Part shown: positions 10,076-18,596 of the stretch, in pieces
How the letters are laid out: the number at the start of each line of letters is the position of its first letter
Position numbering within the stretch: the first letter of the stretch is position 1
Assembly (NCBI RefSeq): GCF_002291145.1
Contig: NZ_NTGE01000111.1
Span: 124,001-188,000 of the forward strand
Reading direction: 5' to 3'
Source: Streptomyces sp. SA15
GTDB taxonomy: Bacteria; Actinomycetota; Actinomycetes; Streptomycetales; Streptomycetaceae
Length of the DNA stretch: 64,000 nucleotides
The notes under the pieces: generated by a model
What the model was told of the DNA's origin: nothing
Database searches by the model: none
Seen by the model: the letters and a program-made list of their open reading frames with translations, nothing else
Translations under genes and position numbers: made by a program

Positions 10076-10969
10076 TCAGCTCCGGTGGGTGCGCAGGCGG
10101 CGGGCGATGTCCAGTTGTCGGGGTTCCAGCGGGCGGTCGTCCTCGATGTCCCACAGGGAGTTCTGGAGGAGTCGGCCCAGTGTCCAGGCGTGGGCGCGGG
10201 CGCGGTCCAGGCCGAGGACGTCCGTCATGGCGTCGAAGCGCCAGGTGATCTCGTCGGCGTCGAAGCGGTTGTCGAGGGCGGGCCACAGCTCGAAGCCCGG
10301 GTCGCCGGCCAGTGGTTTGGGGTCGATGGCGAGCCAGGGTGCGCGGTCGGAGGCGAGGACGTTCTCGTCGTGGAGGTCCCAGTGCAGGAGGCGGTCGCCG
10401 GGTTCGGTGACGACTTCGCGTACGGCGGCCGCGCAGTCGGCGACGAGACGGCGGGACTCGAGGTCCGGGATGCGTTCCAGTGCCCAGGGGGTCTGGTCGA
10501 GCATCGCCTGTGCGATGTCGCCGAGTTGGCGCATGCCGGGCGGTGCGGGGGTCGAGGTGAGGTGGGCCAGTAGGCCGGCGATCACCAGGACCGCTTCGCG
10601 GGTGTCGGGCAGGTAGGAGAGCATGCGGGTCGGGTCGAGGCGTTCGAGGAGCATGGTGCCGGTGGCCTCGTCGTGGTCGAGGAGGCGTACCGCGCCGTCG
10701 CCGTCCCAGATGCGCAGGGCGATCGGTTCGCCGACGCTTTCCTCGTCCAGGAGTTGCAGTTTGAGGACGGCGGGGGTGCGGTCCGCGCGGATGACGGGCA
10801 GGACCAGGGCGGAGACGCCGTGCATGGGGCGTCCGTCTCCGTCGGTCGTCAGGTCCCAGCGGTCCAGGAACTCGGCCGCCAGCTCCGGGAGTCGGGCGAT
10901 GATGGCCCGCCCCGCCTCGCCGTTGTACTTGGTCTGTGCCGCCGCCAGTTCCTCCGGAATGTCGATCAC
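10076..10969 (-). CDS. Aminoglycoside/hydroxyurea phosphotransferase-like kinase
   Basis: About 297 residues from GTG 10969 (a start at ATG 11005 is possible). The Brenner-type catalytic motif is LLHWDLHDENVLA, with catalytic Asp, and the metal site follows in WLAIDPKPLAGDPGFEL. These match the APH(6)/hydroxyurea kinase family rather than choline kinases. The N-lobe has ALVLPVIRADRTPAVLKLQ with the ATP-binding Lys. Such genes are common in Streptomyces and often of unknown substrate, so resistance cannot be claimed. Forms an operon with the GNAT gene five bases downstream; the pairing suggests a modifying function on related small molecules (inference). Confidence 0.85.
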   Translation of the reverse strand: MIDIPEELAAAQTKYNGEAGRAIIARLPELAAEFLDRWDLTTDGDGRPMHGVSALVLPVIRADRTPAVLKLQLLDEESVGEPIALRIWDGDGAVRLLDHDEATGTMLLERLDPTRMLSYLPDTREAVLVIAGLLAHLTSTPAPPGMRQLGDIAQAMLDQTPWALERIPDLESRRLVADCAAAVREVVTEPGDRLLHWDLHDENVLASDRAPWLAIDPKPLAGDPGFELWPALDNRFDADEITWRFDAMTDVLGLDRARAHAWTLGRLLQNSLWDIEDDRPLEPRQLDIARRLRTHRS

Positions 10970-11038
10970 GTGGCGGACCCTACCGGCGGGCGCGCGTGAC
11001 CTCATGTGATTAATCGGGGCAGCGCTGGTGGTGGCCGG

Positions 11039-12019
11039 TCATGGCTCCAGGACCACCTTCCCCGTAGTCCCGCGCGTCTCCAGGGCCCGGTGGGCGGCGG
11101 CCGCGTCGGCGAGCGGGAAGCGCTGTACGGCGGGGGTGAGGCGGCCCGCGGCGGCTTCGGTGAGGGCGCGTAGTTCCAGGGTGCGTACGGGGTTGGGGCC
11201 TCCCGCCTTCCGCATCATCACGGGGCCGAGGACCTGCTCGGAGACGCCGTCGACGAGGTAGGGCTTGCCGTCGTGCAGGCCCTCGCCGGACCAGCCGAAG
11301 ACGATGTGCTTGCCGCCGGGGCCGAGCAGGGCGGTGGTCTGGCGGGCGACCTCGCCGCCGACGCCGTCGAAGACGACGGTGGCGGTACGGCCGCCCAGGT
11401 AGGCGCGGATTTTGTCCGGCCAGGACGGGTCCTTGTAGTCGACGGCGAGGTCGGCGCCGCCCGCCTGCACCTGGGCGACCTTGTCCGGCCCGCCCGCGAG
11501 GCCGACGACCGTGGCGCCGGCGTTCTTGGCGTACTGCACGAGGAGGGTGCCGATGCCTCCGGCGGCGGCCGGGATCACGGCCACGGAGCCTGAGCCGAGC
11601 TCGGTGAACTGCAGGATCCCCATCGTCGTACGGCCCGTGCCGATCATGGCGACGGCCTGGGCGGCGTCAAGGTTCGCCGGGATCTCGTGGACGCGTTCGA
11701 CGTCGGTGACGGCGAGTTCGGCGTAGCCCCCGGGAGCGAAGCCGAGGTGGGCGACCACGTGCTTGCCGAGCCAGAGGTCGGCGACGCCCTCGCCGAGGGA
11801 CTCGACCGTGCCCGCGACCTCGCGGCCGGGGATGGTGGGCAGGGTCGGCGGCTCGGGCAGAGGGCCCTGCATGCCTTCGCGCAGGGCGGTGTCCAGGAGG
11901 TGGACGCCGGCGGCCGCTACGGCGATACGGACCTGGCCGGGGCCCGGTACCGGGTCTTCGACCTGCTCGTGGGTGAGGTTCTCGGCCGGGCCGAAGGCGT
12001 GCAGGCGGATGGCGTGCAT
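11039..12019 (-). CDS. NADPH:quinone oxidoreductase, zinc-independent MDR family (SoxR target)
   Basis: 326 residues, medium-chain dehydrogenase/reductase. The GroES-like domain (residues 1-120) has PTLPTIPGREVAGTVE but lacks the catalytic zinc cysteines. The Rossmann domain has VAVIPAAAGGIGTLLVQYAK (AxxGGxG for NADPH). Ends with PLADAAAAHRALETRGTTGKVVLEP, typical of quinone reductases. Start ATG 12019 begins MHAIRLHAFGP. An 18-bp SoxR box lies about 80 bases upstream; from memory the S. coelicolor counterpart SCO4266 is a SoxR regulon member responding to redox-active compounds. Neighbour at its 5' side is an FAD oxidoreductase on the same strand. Confidence 0.93.
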   Translation of the reverse strand: MHAIRLHAFGPAENLTHEQVEDPVPGPGQVRIAVAAAGVHLLDTALREGMQGPLPEPPTLPTIPGREVAGTVESLGEGVADLWLGKHVVAHLGFAPGGYAELAVTDVERVHEIPANLDAAQAVAMIGTGRTTMGILQFTELGSGSVAVIPAAAGGIGTLLVQYAKNAGATVVGLAGGPDKVAQVQAGGADLAVDYKDPSWPDKIRAYLGGRTATVVFDGVGGEVARQTTALLGPGGKHIVFGWSGEGLHDGKPYLVDGVSEQVLGPVMMRKAGGPNPVRTLELRALTEAAAGRLTPAVQRFPLADAAAAHRALETRGTTGKVVLEP

Positions 12020-12040
12020 GTGGTGTCCCCCATGGGATCC

Positions 12041-12093
12041 CGGTTCTGGGTTCTGGGTTCTGGGATCTGGGATCTGGGATCTGGGAACCCACT
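12041..12093. repeat. Tandem heptamer tract in the leader of the SoxR-controlled gene
   Basis: Runs of TTCTGGG followed by ATCTGGG units (about six copies) between the start codon of the quinone oxidoreductase and its SoxR box. The tract lies in the untranslated leader. Confidence 0.75.
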
Positions 12094-12099
12094 CTTCAA

Positions 12100-12117
12100 C
12101 CTCAAGCATGCTTGAGG
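12100..12117 (-). promoter_or_regulatory. SoxR box / SoxR-type promoter
   Basis: Perfect palindrome CCTCAAGCATGCTTGAGG, extending to 20 bp with flanking A/T. It matches the known SoxR operator form CCTCAAG-N4-CTTGAGG. On the minus strand TTGACC sits at its edge as a -35 box with the palindrome filling a long spacer, as in MerR-family promoters. It drives the quinone oxidoreductase gene and overlaps the stop codon of the upstream FAD oxidoreductase. Confidence 0.85.
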
Positions 12118-13262
12118 TCAAGGGTGTGCCGGCCGAGCGCCAGTGACACCGCGGTGAGGGCGCTGTTGAAGGAGACCTCTGACAGGACGCCGGGGGCGGC
12201 GACCTGGTCGCCCGCGAGGTAGACGCCGTCGCCGCGGTCGATGGCGGGCCGGTCGCGCCAGCTGGTGCCGGGCAGGTCGACGGCGCCCGTACGGCCGTTT
12301 GCGACGGTCTCGCGCCGCCAGGTGACGCGTGCGCGCCAGCCGTCGAAGGCGAGGTCGAGGAGTTGCTCGGCGCGGGTGATGCCGTCGGCCTTCGTCTCGT
12401 GCGGGGCGATGGGGATCTGTCCCTGGATGAGCTGCTCGCCGGCGGGGGCGAGGGTCCGGTCCTGGGCCGTGAAGCGCTCGATCCATCCGGGGGAGTCGAG
12501 GTCGGAGACGGCGAAGGCGTCCCCGCGCCGGGTCCGCACGGCGAGATCGATGAGAGCCGCACGACCGCTCGTCCAGGTCAGCGAGTCGTCGCGGAGGAGG
12601 CGGCGGGCGGCGTCGAGGGAGGTGGCGACGACGACGGGCGTGTCCGTCGGCACGGTGTCGACGCGGGACAGGGTCTCCATGCGGACGCCGAGATTCCATG
12701 CCCGCGCGGCCATCCGGTCGATGACACTGCCCCAGCCGCCGCGCGGGTAGTGGGCCTCGGGCGGCAGCTTGGTGGCGCGGCGCAGGCGTTCCTGGACGAA
12801 GGCGGCGGACAGGGCGCCGGGGTCGTGGTGGAACAGGGCGACGGCGGAGTAGTGGGCGGCGGCGCGGGCGCCCTCCTCGCCCGCCTGCTCGGTCGCCCAG
12901 GTCAGGAAGTCGACGTCGACGGGGGCTTGGCGGGCGCCGGGGCGCAGCAGCTTCAGCATGGCGAAGGGCGGGGTGCGGCGCAGGACGCCGTTGTGGCGCA
13001 ACCGCAGCCGGGCGGCTTCCAGGGGCGGGATGGGCGCGAGCGGCCCGATGAGATCACGTTGCTTGAGCCAGGACCAGTGCGGGCCGCCGTTGTAGAGGGC
13101 GTGCGGTCCTTCGTTCGTCTTGTACGGCCCCTCGGCGGTCCGGGCACGGCCGCCGAGGGTGTGATGGGCTTCGTGCACGGTGACCTTGGCGCCCGCCTCG
13201 GCGGCGGTGATGGCCGCGGTCAGTCCGGCGAAGCCGCCGCCGATGACGGTGATGCGGTGCAT
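12102..13262 (-). CDS. FAD-dependent amine-oxidase/phytoene-desaturase-like oxidoreductase
   Basis: 386 residues. Begins with the dinucleotide-binding motif VIGGGFAGLTAAITAAEAG and the GG doublet HHTLGGRARTAEGPY, followed near the C-terminus by GVYLAGDQVAAPGVLSEVSFNSA, the second FAD-contact motif. This architecture fits the amine oxidase/phytoene desaturase superfamily. Substrate is not known. Its last codons (DLKHA then TGA) are encoded inside the SoxR palindrome of the next gene. Start ATG 13262. It may be expressed separately from the SoxR-controlled gene since the operator lies at its end. Confidence 0.88.
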   Translation of the reverse strand: MHRITVIGGGFAGLTAAITAAEAGAKVTVHEAHHTLGGRARTAEGPYKTNEGPHALYNGGPHWSWLKQRDLIGPLAPIPPLEAARLRLRHNGVLRRTPPFAMLKLLRPGARQAPVDVDFLTWATEQAGEEGARAAAHYSAVALFHHDPGALSAAFVQERLRRATKLPPEAHYPRGGWGSVIDRMAARAWNLGVRMETLSRVDTVPTDTPVVVATSLDAARRLLRDDSLTWTSGRAALIDLAVRTRRGDAFAVSDLDSPGWIERFTAQDRTLAPAGEQLIQGQIPIAPHETKADGITRAEQLLDLAFDGWRARVTWRRETVANGRTGAVDLPGTSWRDRPAIDRGDGVYLAGDQVAAPGVLSEVSFNSALTAVSLALGRHTLDLKHA

Positions 13263-13392
13263 GGCTGGGGGTCTCCCTCGGGTTGGGGTCGTCTTTCAGT
13301 GAGTACGACTGATTGAGGGGGCCGGAATGTGACATGGGGGCTGTTTCCGCAGGTGGGGAGGGGTTGTCAGTGGTGGGGTGGAGCATGGGGGC

Positions 13393-14124
13393 ATGGTGAG
13401 GCGAGGAGCGGGCGGGATCGGCGGTACCAGAGGTACCAGTGGTACTGCTGGTACCAGTGGGACTGGTGGTACGGCGGTGAAGGCGGCGCGGCGGCCGGAG
13501 GTGCGGTTGCCGCCGCTGGAGCCGTACAGGGGCGGTCCGTTGGAGCCGGACGGGGACTATGACGGGGTGGAGTTCCGGGAGGCGGACTTCGTCGGGCAGG
13601 ACGGCAGAGGCGCTCGCTTCATGGACTGTGCGCTGACGGGCTGCGCGCTGGACGAGACCCGGCTCCACCACGCCCGTGTCCTCGACTCGGTCCTCACGGG
13701 TCTACGGGGCGTCGGCACCGACCTCGCCGAGTCGACGTTCCGTGACGTCGAGGTGAAGGACGCCCGCCTGGGCGGGGTGCAGATGCACGGGTCCGTACTG
13801 GAGCGCGTCCTGATTCGCGGCGGCAAGATCGACTACCTGAACCTGCGTACGGCCCGCCTCAAGGATGTCGTCTTCGAGGGGTGCGTGCTGGTGGAGCCGG
13901 ACTTCGGGGGCGCCCGGCTGGAGCGGGTGGAGTTCGTGGACTGCGACCTGAAGGGGGCGGATCTGAGCGGGGTGACGCTCGTGGATGTGGACCTGCGGGG
14001 GGCTGCCTCGCTGGAGATCGCACGGGGAGTGGACCGGCTGAGGGGCGCGGTGATCAGCTCGTCCCAGCTGTTGGATCTGGCACCGGTGTTGGCGGCGGAG
14101 ATGGGGATCCGGGTGGAGGGGTGA
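13393..14124 (+). CDS. Pentapeptide-repeat-like protein
   Basis: About 243 residues. Residues 8-30 are a Gly/Thr/Ser low-complexity tract encoded by near-repeats of GGTACCAGTGGTACTG at 13421-13475. From about residue 60 the chain shows the A(D/N)LxX-like five-residue periodicity (FREADFVGQDGRGARF, ESTFRDVEVKDARLGGV, GADLSGVTLVDVDLRGA), which folds as a right-handed quadrilateral beta-helix. The family includes DNA-mimicking proteins but most members have no known role. ATG at 13393 or 13378 are both possible. Divergent from the FAD oxidoreductase with a gap of about 130 bases. Confidence 0.82.
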   Translation: MVRRGAGGIGGTRGTSGTAGTSGTGGTAVKAARRPEVRLPPLEPYRGGPLEPDGDYDGVEFREADFVGQDGRGARFMDCALTGCALDETRLHHARVLDSVLTGLRGVGTDLAESTFRDVEVKDARLGGVQMHGSVLERVLIRGGKIDYLNLRTARLKDVVFEGCVLVEPDFGGARLERVEFVDCDLKGADLSGVTLVDVDLRGAASLEIARGVDRLRGAVISSSQLLDLAPVLAAEMGIRVEG

Positions 14125-14191
14125 GGAGTGAGCGGTGAGGTGTGAGAGGTGAGGGGGGCATGGTGGTGGGGGCGGCTCACGCCCCGCGCAC

Positions 14192-14692
14192 TCACCGCAC
14201 CCGCGGAAAACGCGCCTGCAGGGTCCAGATCGCCGGGTTCTCGCCCAGGTCGTCGTGGAGGTCGACCAGGTCGGCGATCAGGTCGTGCAGGAAGTCCCGG
14301 GCCTCTCTGCGTAGTTCCGCGTGGGAGAAGGTGAGCGGAGGTTCCTCGGCCGGCATCCAGTCGGACTCGATGTCCACCCAGCCGAAGCGGCGCTCGAAGA
14401 GGAGACGGTCGGTGGACTCGGTGAAGTCCAGTTCCGCGCGTTGGGGGCGGGAGGCGCGGGAGCCGGCCGGGTCCTGGTCGAGGCGTTCCACGATGTCGCA
14501 CAGCGCCCAAGCGAAGTCGAGCACCGGCACCCATCCCCAGGCTGTGGACAACTCCCGGTCCGCTTCGGTGTCGGCGAGGTAGACGTCGCCGCAGAACAGA
14601 TCATGGCGGAGGGTGTGGACGTCCGCGTGGCGGTAGTCCGTCTGCGGGGGGTCCGGGAAGCGGTTGGAGAGGGCGTAGCCGATGTCGAGCAC
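14192..14692 (-). CDS. Hypothetical protein, 166 residues
   Basis: Acidic cytoplasmic protein from GTG 14692. Contains LSTAWGWVPVLDFAWALCDIVERLD and LLFERRFGWVDIESDWMPAEEPPL, features of a Streptomyces family related to immunity-like or DUF7878-type proteins, but no function is known to me. The frame stays open and coding-like upstream of the GTG (QQSYEDARDTITY), yet no better start codon was found, so the true N-terminus may be misjudged. Divergent from the M1 peptidase with a very short gap. Confidence 0.65.
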   Translation of the reverse strand: MLDIGYALSNRFPDPPQTDYRHADVHTLRHDLFCGDVYLADTEADRELSTAWGWVPVLDFAWALCDIVERLDQDPAGSRASRPQRAELDFTESTDRLLFERRFGWVDIESDWMPAEEPPLTFSHAELRREARDFLHDLIADLVDLHDDLGENPAIWTLQARFPRVR

Positions 14693-14733
14693 GTAGGTGA
14701 TGGTGTCACGCGCGTCCTCATAGGATTGCTGAC

Positions 14734-16131
14734 GTGTCCCGATCCGCCCCCGTTGCCCCGACCTGCGCTTCCGTCCTGCTCGCCCTGGCCCTGACCGCGT
14801 GCACCGGCGGCGCCCAGGGCACCCCGGGCGCCTCCGGCCTGCGCGACCCGTACTTTCCCAAGGCGGGCAACGGCGGATACGACGTCACCCACTACGACCT
14901 GGACCTCGGCTACGCCCCGGACACCCACCGCCTCACCGGCACCGCCACGGTCACCGCCCGCGCCACCCAGGACCTCTCCGCCTTCGACCTCGACCTCCAG
15001 GGCCTGGACGTCGGCAAGGTCACCGTGGACGGTGAGGCCGCCCGCTGGAACCGAGCCGGGCGGGAGCTGACCGTCCGCCCGGACGGGGACCTCAAGGAGG
15101 GTGAGACGTTCCGAGTGACGGTCCACTACTCCGGTATCCCGGAGACGATCACCTACCCGGACGGCTCGGAGGAGGGCTGGGTGCGCACCGCCGACGGGGC
15201 GCTCGCGCTCGGTGAGCCGACGGGGTCCATGGCCTGGTTCCCCGGCAATCACCATCCCTCCGACAAGGCGTCGTACGACATCGCGGTGACCGTGCCGGAG
15301 GGCCTGGAGGCCGTCTCCAACGGGGAGTTGACGGGCGAGAGGACCAGCGGGGAACGCACGACCTTCACCTGGCACACCGGCGAGCCCATGGCGAGTTACG
15401 TCGCCACGCTCGCCATCGGCGACTACGACATCCGCCGCTCCACCACGCCGGACGGCCTGCCCGTGTACGTCGCCGTCGACCCCACCCGCGCCGACGCGAG
15501 CCGCGAAGTACTGGCAGGGATCCCCGAGATCCAGGCGTGGGCCGAGGACGCCTTCGGCCCTTACCCCTTCTCCTCCACCGGAGCGATCGTCGACCGCGAC
15601 AGCGACGCCGGCTACGCACTGGAGACCCAGAACCGCCCCTTCTTCCCGGGCGTACCCGACACCGCGCTCCTCGTCCACGAACTCGCCCACCAGTGGTACG
15701 GCAACTCCGTCACGCCGAAGACCTGGCGGGACATGTGGCTCAACGAGGGCTTCGCGACGTACGCGGAGTGGCTGTGGGCGGAGGACCACGGCGGTGACAG
15801 CGCCGAGGAGACCTTCGACGCGCTCTACGACCACGGCGAGGACACCTACGAGGACCTGTGGAGCTTCCCGCCCGCCGAGCCGCCCGGCGCCGACCACATC
15901 TCCGACAGCCCCGTCTACCAGCGCGGCGCGATGGTCCTGCACAAGATCCGGCAGACCGTCGGTGATGACACCTTCTACGCCATCCTCCAGGGCTGGGCAG
16001 CAGCCCACCGTCACGGCAACGCGGACACCGCCGACTTCACGGCGTACGTGGAGGAGACGGCGCCGGGTGAGGACTTCGGCGGGGTCTGGGAGGAGTGGCT
16101 GTACGGGGAGGGGAAGCCGGGGCGCCCGTGA
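14734..16131 (+). CDS. M1 family zinc metallopeptidase, lipoprotein
   Basis: 465 residues. A signal peptide with lipobox LTAC (Cys about residue 23) predicts an exported lipoprotein. The N-terminal beta-domain (YDVTHYDLDLGY) leads to the catalytic domain with the zinc-binding HELAHQW motif and the third ligand Glu 19 residues later in WLNEGFATYAEWLW. The expected GAMEN-like substrate motif is altered (GYALETQNRP). It is shorter than full aminopeptidase N because the C-terminal helical domain is absent. Should trim peptides at the cell surface. GTG start at 14734. Confidence 0.9.
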   Translation: MSRSAPVAPTCASVLLALALTACTGGAQGTPGASGLRDPYFPKAGNGGYDVTHYDLDLGYAPDTHRLTGTATVTARATQDLSAFDLDLQGLDVGKVTVDGEAARWNRAGRELTVRPDGDLKEGETFRVTVHYSGIPETITYPDGSEEGWVRTADGALALGEPTGSMAWFPGNHHPSDKASYDIAVTVPEGLEAVSNGELTGERTSGERTTFTWHTGEPMASYVATLAIGDYDIRRSTTPDGLPVYVAVDPTRADASREVLAGIPEIQAWAEDAFGPYPFSSTGAIVDRDSDAGYALETQNRPFFPGVPDTALLVHELAHQWYGNSVTPKTWRDMWLNEGFATYAEWLWAEDHGGDSAEETFDALYDHGEDTYEDLWSFPPAEPPGADHISDSPVYQRGAMVLHKIRQTVGDDTFYAILQGWAAAHRHGNADTADFTAYVEETAPGEDFGGVWEEWLYGEGKPGRP

Positions 16132-16140
16132 CGGACGGGC

Positions 16141-16201
16141 CGGCAGTCACCGCCGTAGGACGTCGGTCGCCCCGGCAGTCACTGCCGTAGGACGTCGGTC
16201 G
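16141..16201. repeat. Tandem duplication after the M1 peptidase gene
   Basis: A 29-bp unit at 16141-16169 recurs at 16173-16201 with a single C/T change, giving a 32-bp period. It falls in the spacer between the peptidase stop and the end of the split regulator gene. Confidence 0.9.
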
Positions 16202-16231
16202 ACGTTGCCGCCACGCCCGGCCAGGGAGCGG

Positions 16232-16804
16232 TCAAGGGCCGCGGTCATCGGGGTCCTCGGGTGGATCGGGTGGATCGGGCAGGGCCAGGCACAGCGCGTC
16301 CAAGGCCGCCGCGAAGGCGTGTTCCGGCGGGGTGCCGTAGCCGATGACCAGGCCGTCGCGCGGGGGCATCCTGCTGTCCGGGTGGCGGTAGGGGCGCAGC
16401 CCGTCGAGGGCCAGTCCCTGCCGCCGAGCCGCGCGCAGGGCCGCGTCCTCGGTGTTCTCCGGCAGTTCGAGGACGGCGTGCAGGCCTGCCGCGATGCCGC
16501 TGACGCTGATATGCGGGGCGCGCTCGGCGAGCGTACTCACCAACAGGTCGCGGCGGCGCCGGTAGCGCTGCCGCATCCGGCGCAGATGCCGGTCGTAGGA
16601 GCCGCCGGCGATGAAGTCGGCGAGGGTGAGCTGGTCGCTGACGCCCGACCACATCTCCCGGGGCCCCTTGGCGGCGAGCACGTCGTCGACGAGCCATCCC
16701 GGCAGCACCATCCACCCCAGCCGTAGCGCCGGTGACAGACTCTTGCTGGTCGAGCCGATATGGACGACCCGCTCGGGATCGAGGCCCTGCACCGCGCCGA
16801 CCGG
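16232..16804 (-). pseudogene. MocR/PdxR-type regulator, C-terminal part, separated by element insertion
   Basis: This is the C-terminal 188 or so residues of a GntR-aminotransferase fusion regulator. GAVQGLDPERVVHIGSTSKS holds the PLP-binding Lys of the aminotransferase-like domain, and RLGWMVLPGWLVDDV follows. The N-terminal part lies at 26948-27876 on the same strand. Joining the two at the shared ACCGG core restores DRQPV-GAVQGLD, a normal MocR sequence, and an intact protein of about 496 residues. The fragment has no promoter or start of its own that I can see. Confidence 0.92.
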
Positions 16805-16823
16805 TGTAGGTCCAACACCCTGG
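16792..16823. other. attL: attL, left attachment site of the integrative element
   Basis: Host regulator sequence changes to element sequence at the 5-bp core ACCGG (16800-16804). The element-side arm is ACACCCTGG (16815-16823), the inverted partner of CCAGGGTGT at attR. Confidence 0.85.
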
Positions 16824-16872
16824 GACCTTCCGGTTAGCGGGCCGTTTCCGCTGGTCAGAAGGGGGACCGGCC

Positions 16873-18510
16873 ATGGCAGTCAGCGCAGGAAGGCGTTCCA
16901 CTCGCTCACACGTGTCCGAGGAATCCACTTCGGCACATGGGGGCACGATGCCCGGAACGCAGAGCAAGGCCGACAGGCCAGAAGTTGACCTGTTGGTCAG
17001 GAAGTCGAAGATCGTTCGTGAAGGTGAGAACGCGCTCTCACTCCGGGCACAGGAAGAGCGGGGGCGACGCTGGGCAGACGAGAACGGCTACACCGTCCGC
17101 AAGGTATGGCGCGAGAACCTGAGCGCGTACAGCGACGTTGAGCGCCCGAAGTATGACGCTGCCATGAAAGCCGTTCTTGACGGGGAAGTGCCTGCGCTGT
17201 GGTGCTACGCACTGGATAGGTTCAGCCGTAAGGGCATTGAAGCCATCGGGCCAATTCTTGGCACGGCGCGTGTCATCTTCGACTACGAGCAACTTGACTC
17301 GTCCAACGAACGTGACCGGCGCTGGATCATTCAGCGAGCGGAAGATGCGCGGGAGTACTCACAGCGACTCTCGTACAACGTCCGCAACACGAAGAACCGG
17401 CAGCGGAATGAGGGGCGTTGGCTTGCCCGCGCACCATTCGGGCTGGTTGCCGACAAGGCGCGGAAGCTGTCCCCGAAAACAACCCTTATCAAGGGCAAGG
17501 ACTATTCCCCGTGGGATGTGGTCTGCCGCATCTTCAAGGAGATTGCCGAAGGCACGTCCTCGCGCGCGCTGGCAAGGAAGTTCAACACCGAAGGCGTCAA
17601 GTCAGCGACGGGCAAGACATGGCGCGCGGACTCCATCCGGGCAATCGTCATTCACCCTGTCTTTGAGGGGTGGCTCACAGTGTCCCCCGGCGGGAAGTCG
17701 CATAAGGCACCGGTTCACTACCTCAACGATGCTGGGGAACGTGTCCGGTGCGTGACTGACGAAGTGCTGCCGCACATGATTCCCGCTGAGCTTGCCGCCA
17801 AAGCGCGCCGTGTCCTTAGCGGGCATCAGATCATTGACAACACGCCCCGCCCGGGACGCGCAAAGGCATTGCTGGCTGGTCGGCTTCGCTGCGCCTCATG
17901 CGGAAACGCGATGGTGGCTGACGGAAAGTCGTACAACTGTCAGCTTCGGGCTTCCGGCGGAGCATGTGAGAACCCGGCGTCAGTGTGGCGTGAATCGCTA
18001 GAGGCGTACGCCGTAGGCCGCTGGCTTGCCCGCATGCATGCTGCCGAGATTGACGACCCACTGATACACGCCGTTGCGCAGCGCTGGGAGGCTCTTACGA
18101 AGCCGGAGGAGTCGGCGGAGCTACAGGAAGCCATGGCGACACTGAAAGCCGCCGAGGCAGCCCTAGACAAGTTCCACGCAGACGACCGGGCAGGGTTTTA
18201 CTCCGGTCGTTCGGCCAAGTACCGGTTGCCAGCGAAGAAGGAAGCCGAAGACCGGCTAACGGCAGCGGAAGAGCGCGTATCGGAACTGTCCGGCGGACCA
18301 ATTGACATTTCGTTCTTGCTCAACGGAGATGCCCCGGAAGCATGGGAAGACGCCGACGACGCGCTGAGGCGAGACCTGTTCGGATTGGCCGTTGAACAGA
18401 TCACGGTCACCCGGGCACCGAAACAGGGCGTGCGATTCAAGGGGGATGAGCGCGTGACTATCGAATGGGCAAACCCTGTGCAGGTTGAGGAACTGACCCA
18501 AGCCGCGTAA
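16873..18510 (+). CDS. int: Large serine recombinase (integrase)
   Basis: 545 residues. The resolvase catalytic domain carries VDLLVRKSKI with the nucleophile Ser45, followed by YALDRFSRKG with the conserved Arg. The Recombinase domain runs from about residue 185 (NEGRWLARAPFG) to 290, then a zinc ribbon CASCGNAMVADGKSYNC plus a later Cys pair (about 340-370), then a long coiled coil (about 400-460). This layout is that of phiC31-type integrases. ATG 16873 is preceded by AGAAGGGGGA; ATG 16948 is an alternative. It catalyses integration between attP and attB; excision needs a directionality factor, not identified here. Confidence 0.95.
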   Translation: MAVSAGRRSTRSHVSEESTSAHGGTMPGTQSKADRPEVDLLVRKSKIVREGENALSLRAQEERGRRWADENGYTVRKVWRENLSAYSDVERPKYDAAMKAVLDGEVPALWCYALDRFSRKGIEAIGPILGTARVIFDYEQLDSSNERDRRWIIQRAEDAREYSQRLSYNVRNTKNRQRNEGRWLARAPFGLVADKARKLSPKTTLIKGKDYSPWDVVCRIFKEIAEGTSSRALARKFNTEGVKSATGKTWRADSIRAIVIHPVFEGWLTVSPGGKSHKAPVHYLNDAGERVRCVTDEVLPHMIPAELAAKARRVLSGHQIIDNTPRPGRAKALLAGRLRCASCGNAMVADGKSYNCQLRASGGACENPASVWRESLEAYAVGRWLARMHAAEIDDPLIHAVAQRWEALTKPEESAELQEAMATLKAAEAALDKFHADDRAGFYSGRSAKYRLPAKKEAEDRLTAAEERVSELSGGPIDISFLLNGDAPEAWEDADDALRRDLFGLAVEQITVTRAPKQGVRFKGDERVTIEWANPVQVEELTQAA

Positions 18511-18530
18511 GCACGAATAAAGATCAATGG

Positions 18531-18573
18531 CACCGGTCCGGCGGGACTTTGGCGAGTGACAGCCGGACCGGTG
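18531..18573. terminator. Inverted repeat after the recombinase gene
   Basis: Perfect 12-bp arms CACCGGTCCGGC (18531-18542) and GCCGGACCGGTG (18562-18573), 19-base loop. It could end recombinase transcription or control the next small gene. Confidence 0.65.
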
Positions 18574-18596
18574 TTCCCGAGGGAAGGCACCAGGAT

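Noticed and set aside
9585..11005. Antibiotic-resistance cassette reading of the GNAT/APH pair
   Set aside because: Both families are common in Streptomyces as metabolic enzymes; no resistance substrate can be read from the sequence.
16141..16201. Possible CRISPR-like repeats after the M1 peptidase gene
   Set aside because: Only two copies with a three-base spacer, so a tandem duplication and not a CRISPR array.
18531..18573. Inverted repeat after the integrase as the attP site
   Set aside because: Attachment junctions are clearly at 16800 and 26948 where the host gene is interrupted; this repeat is internal.
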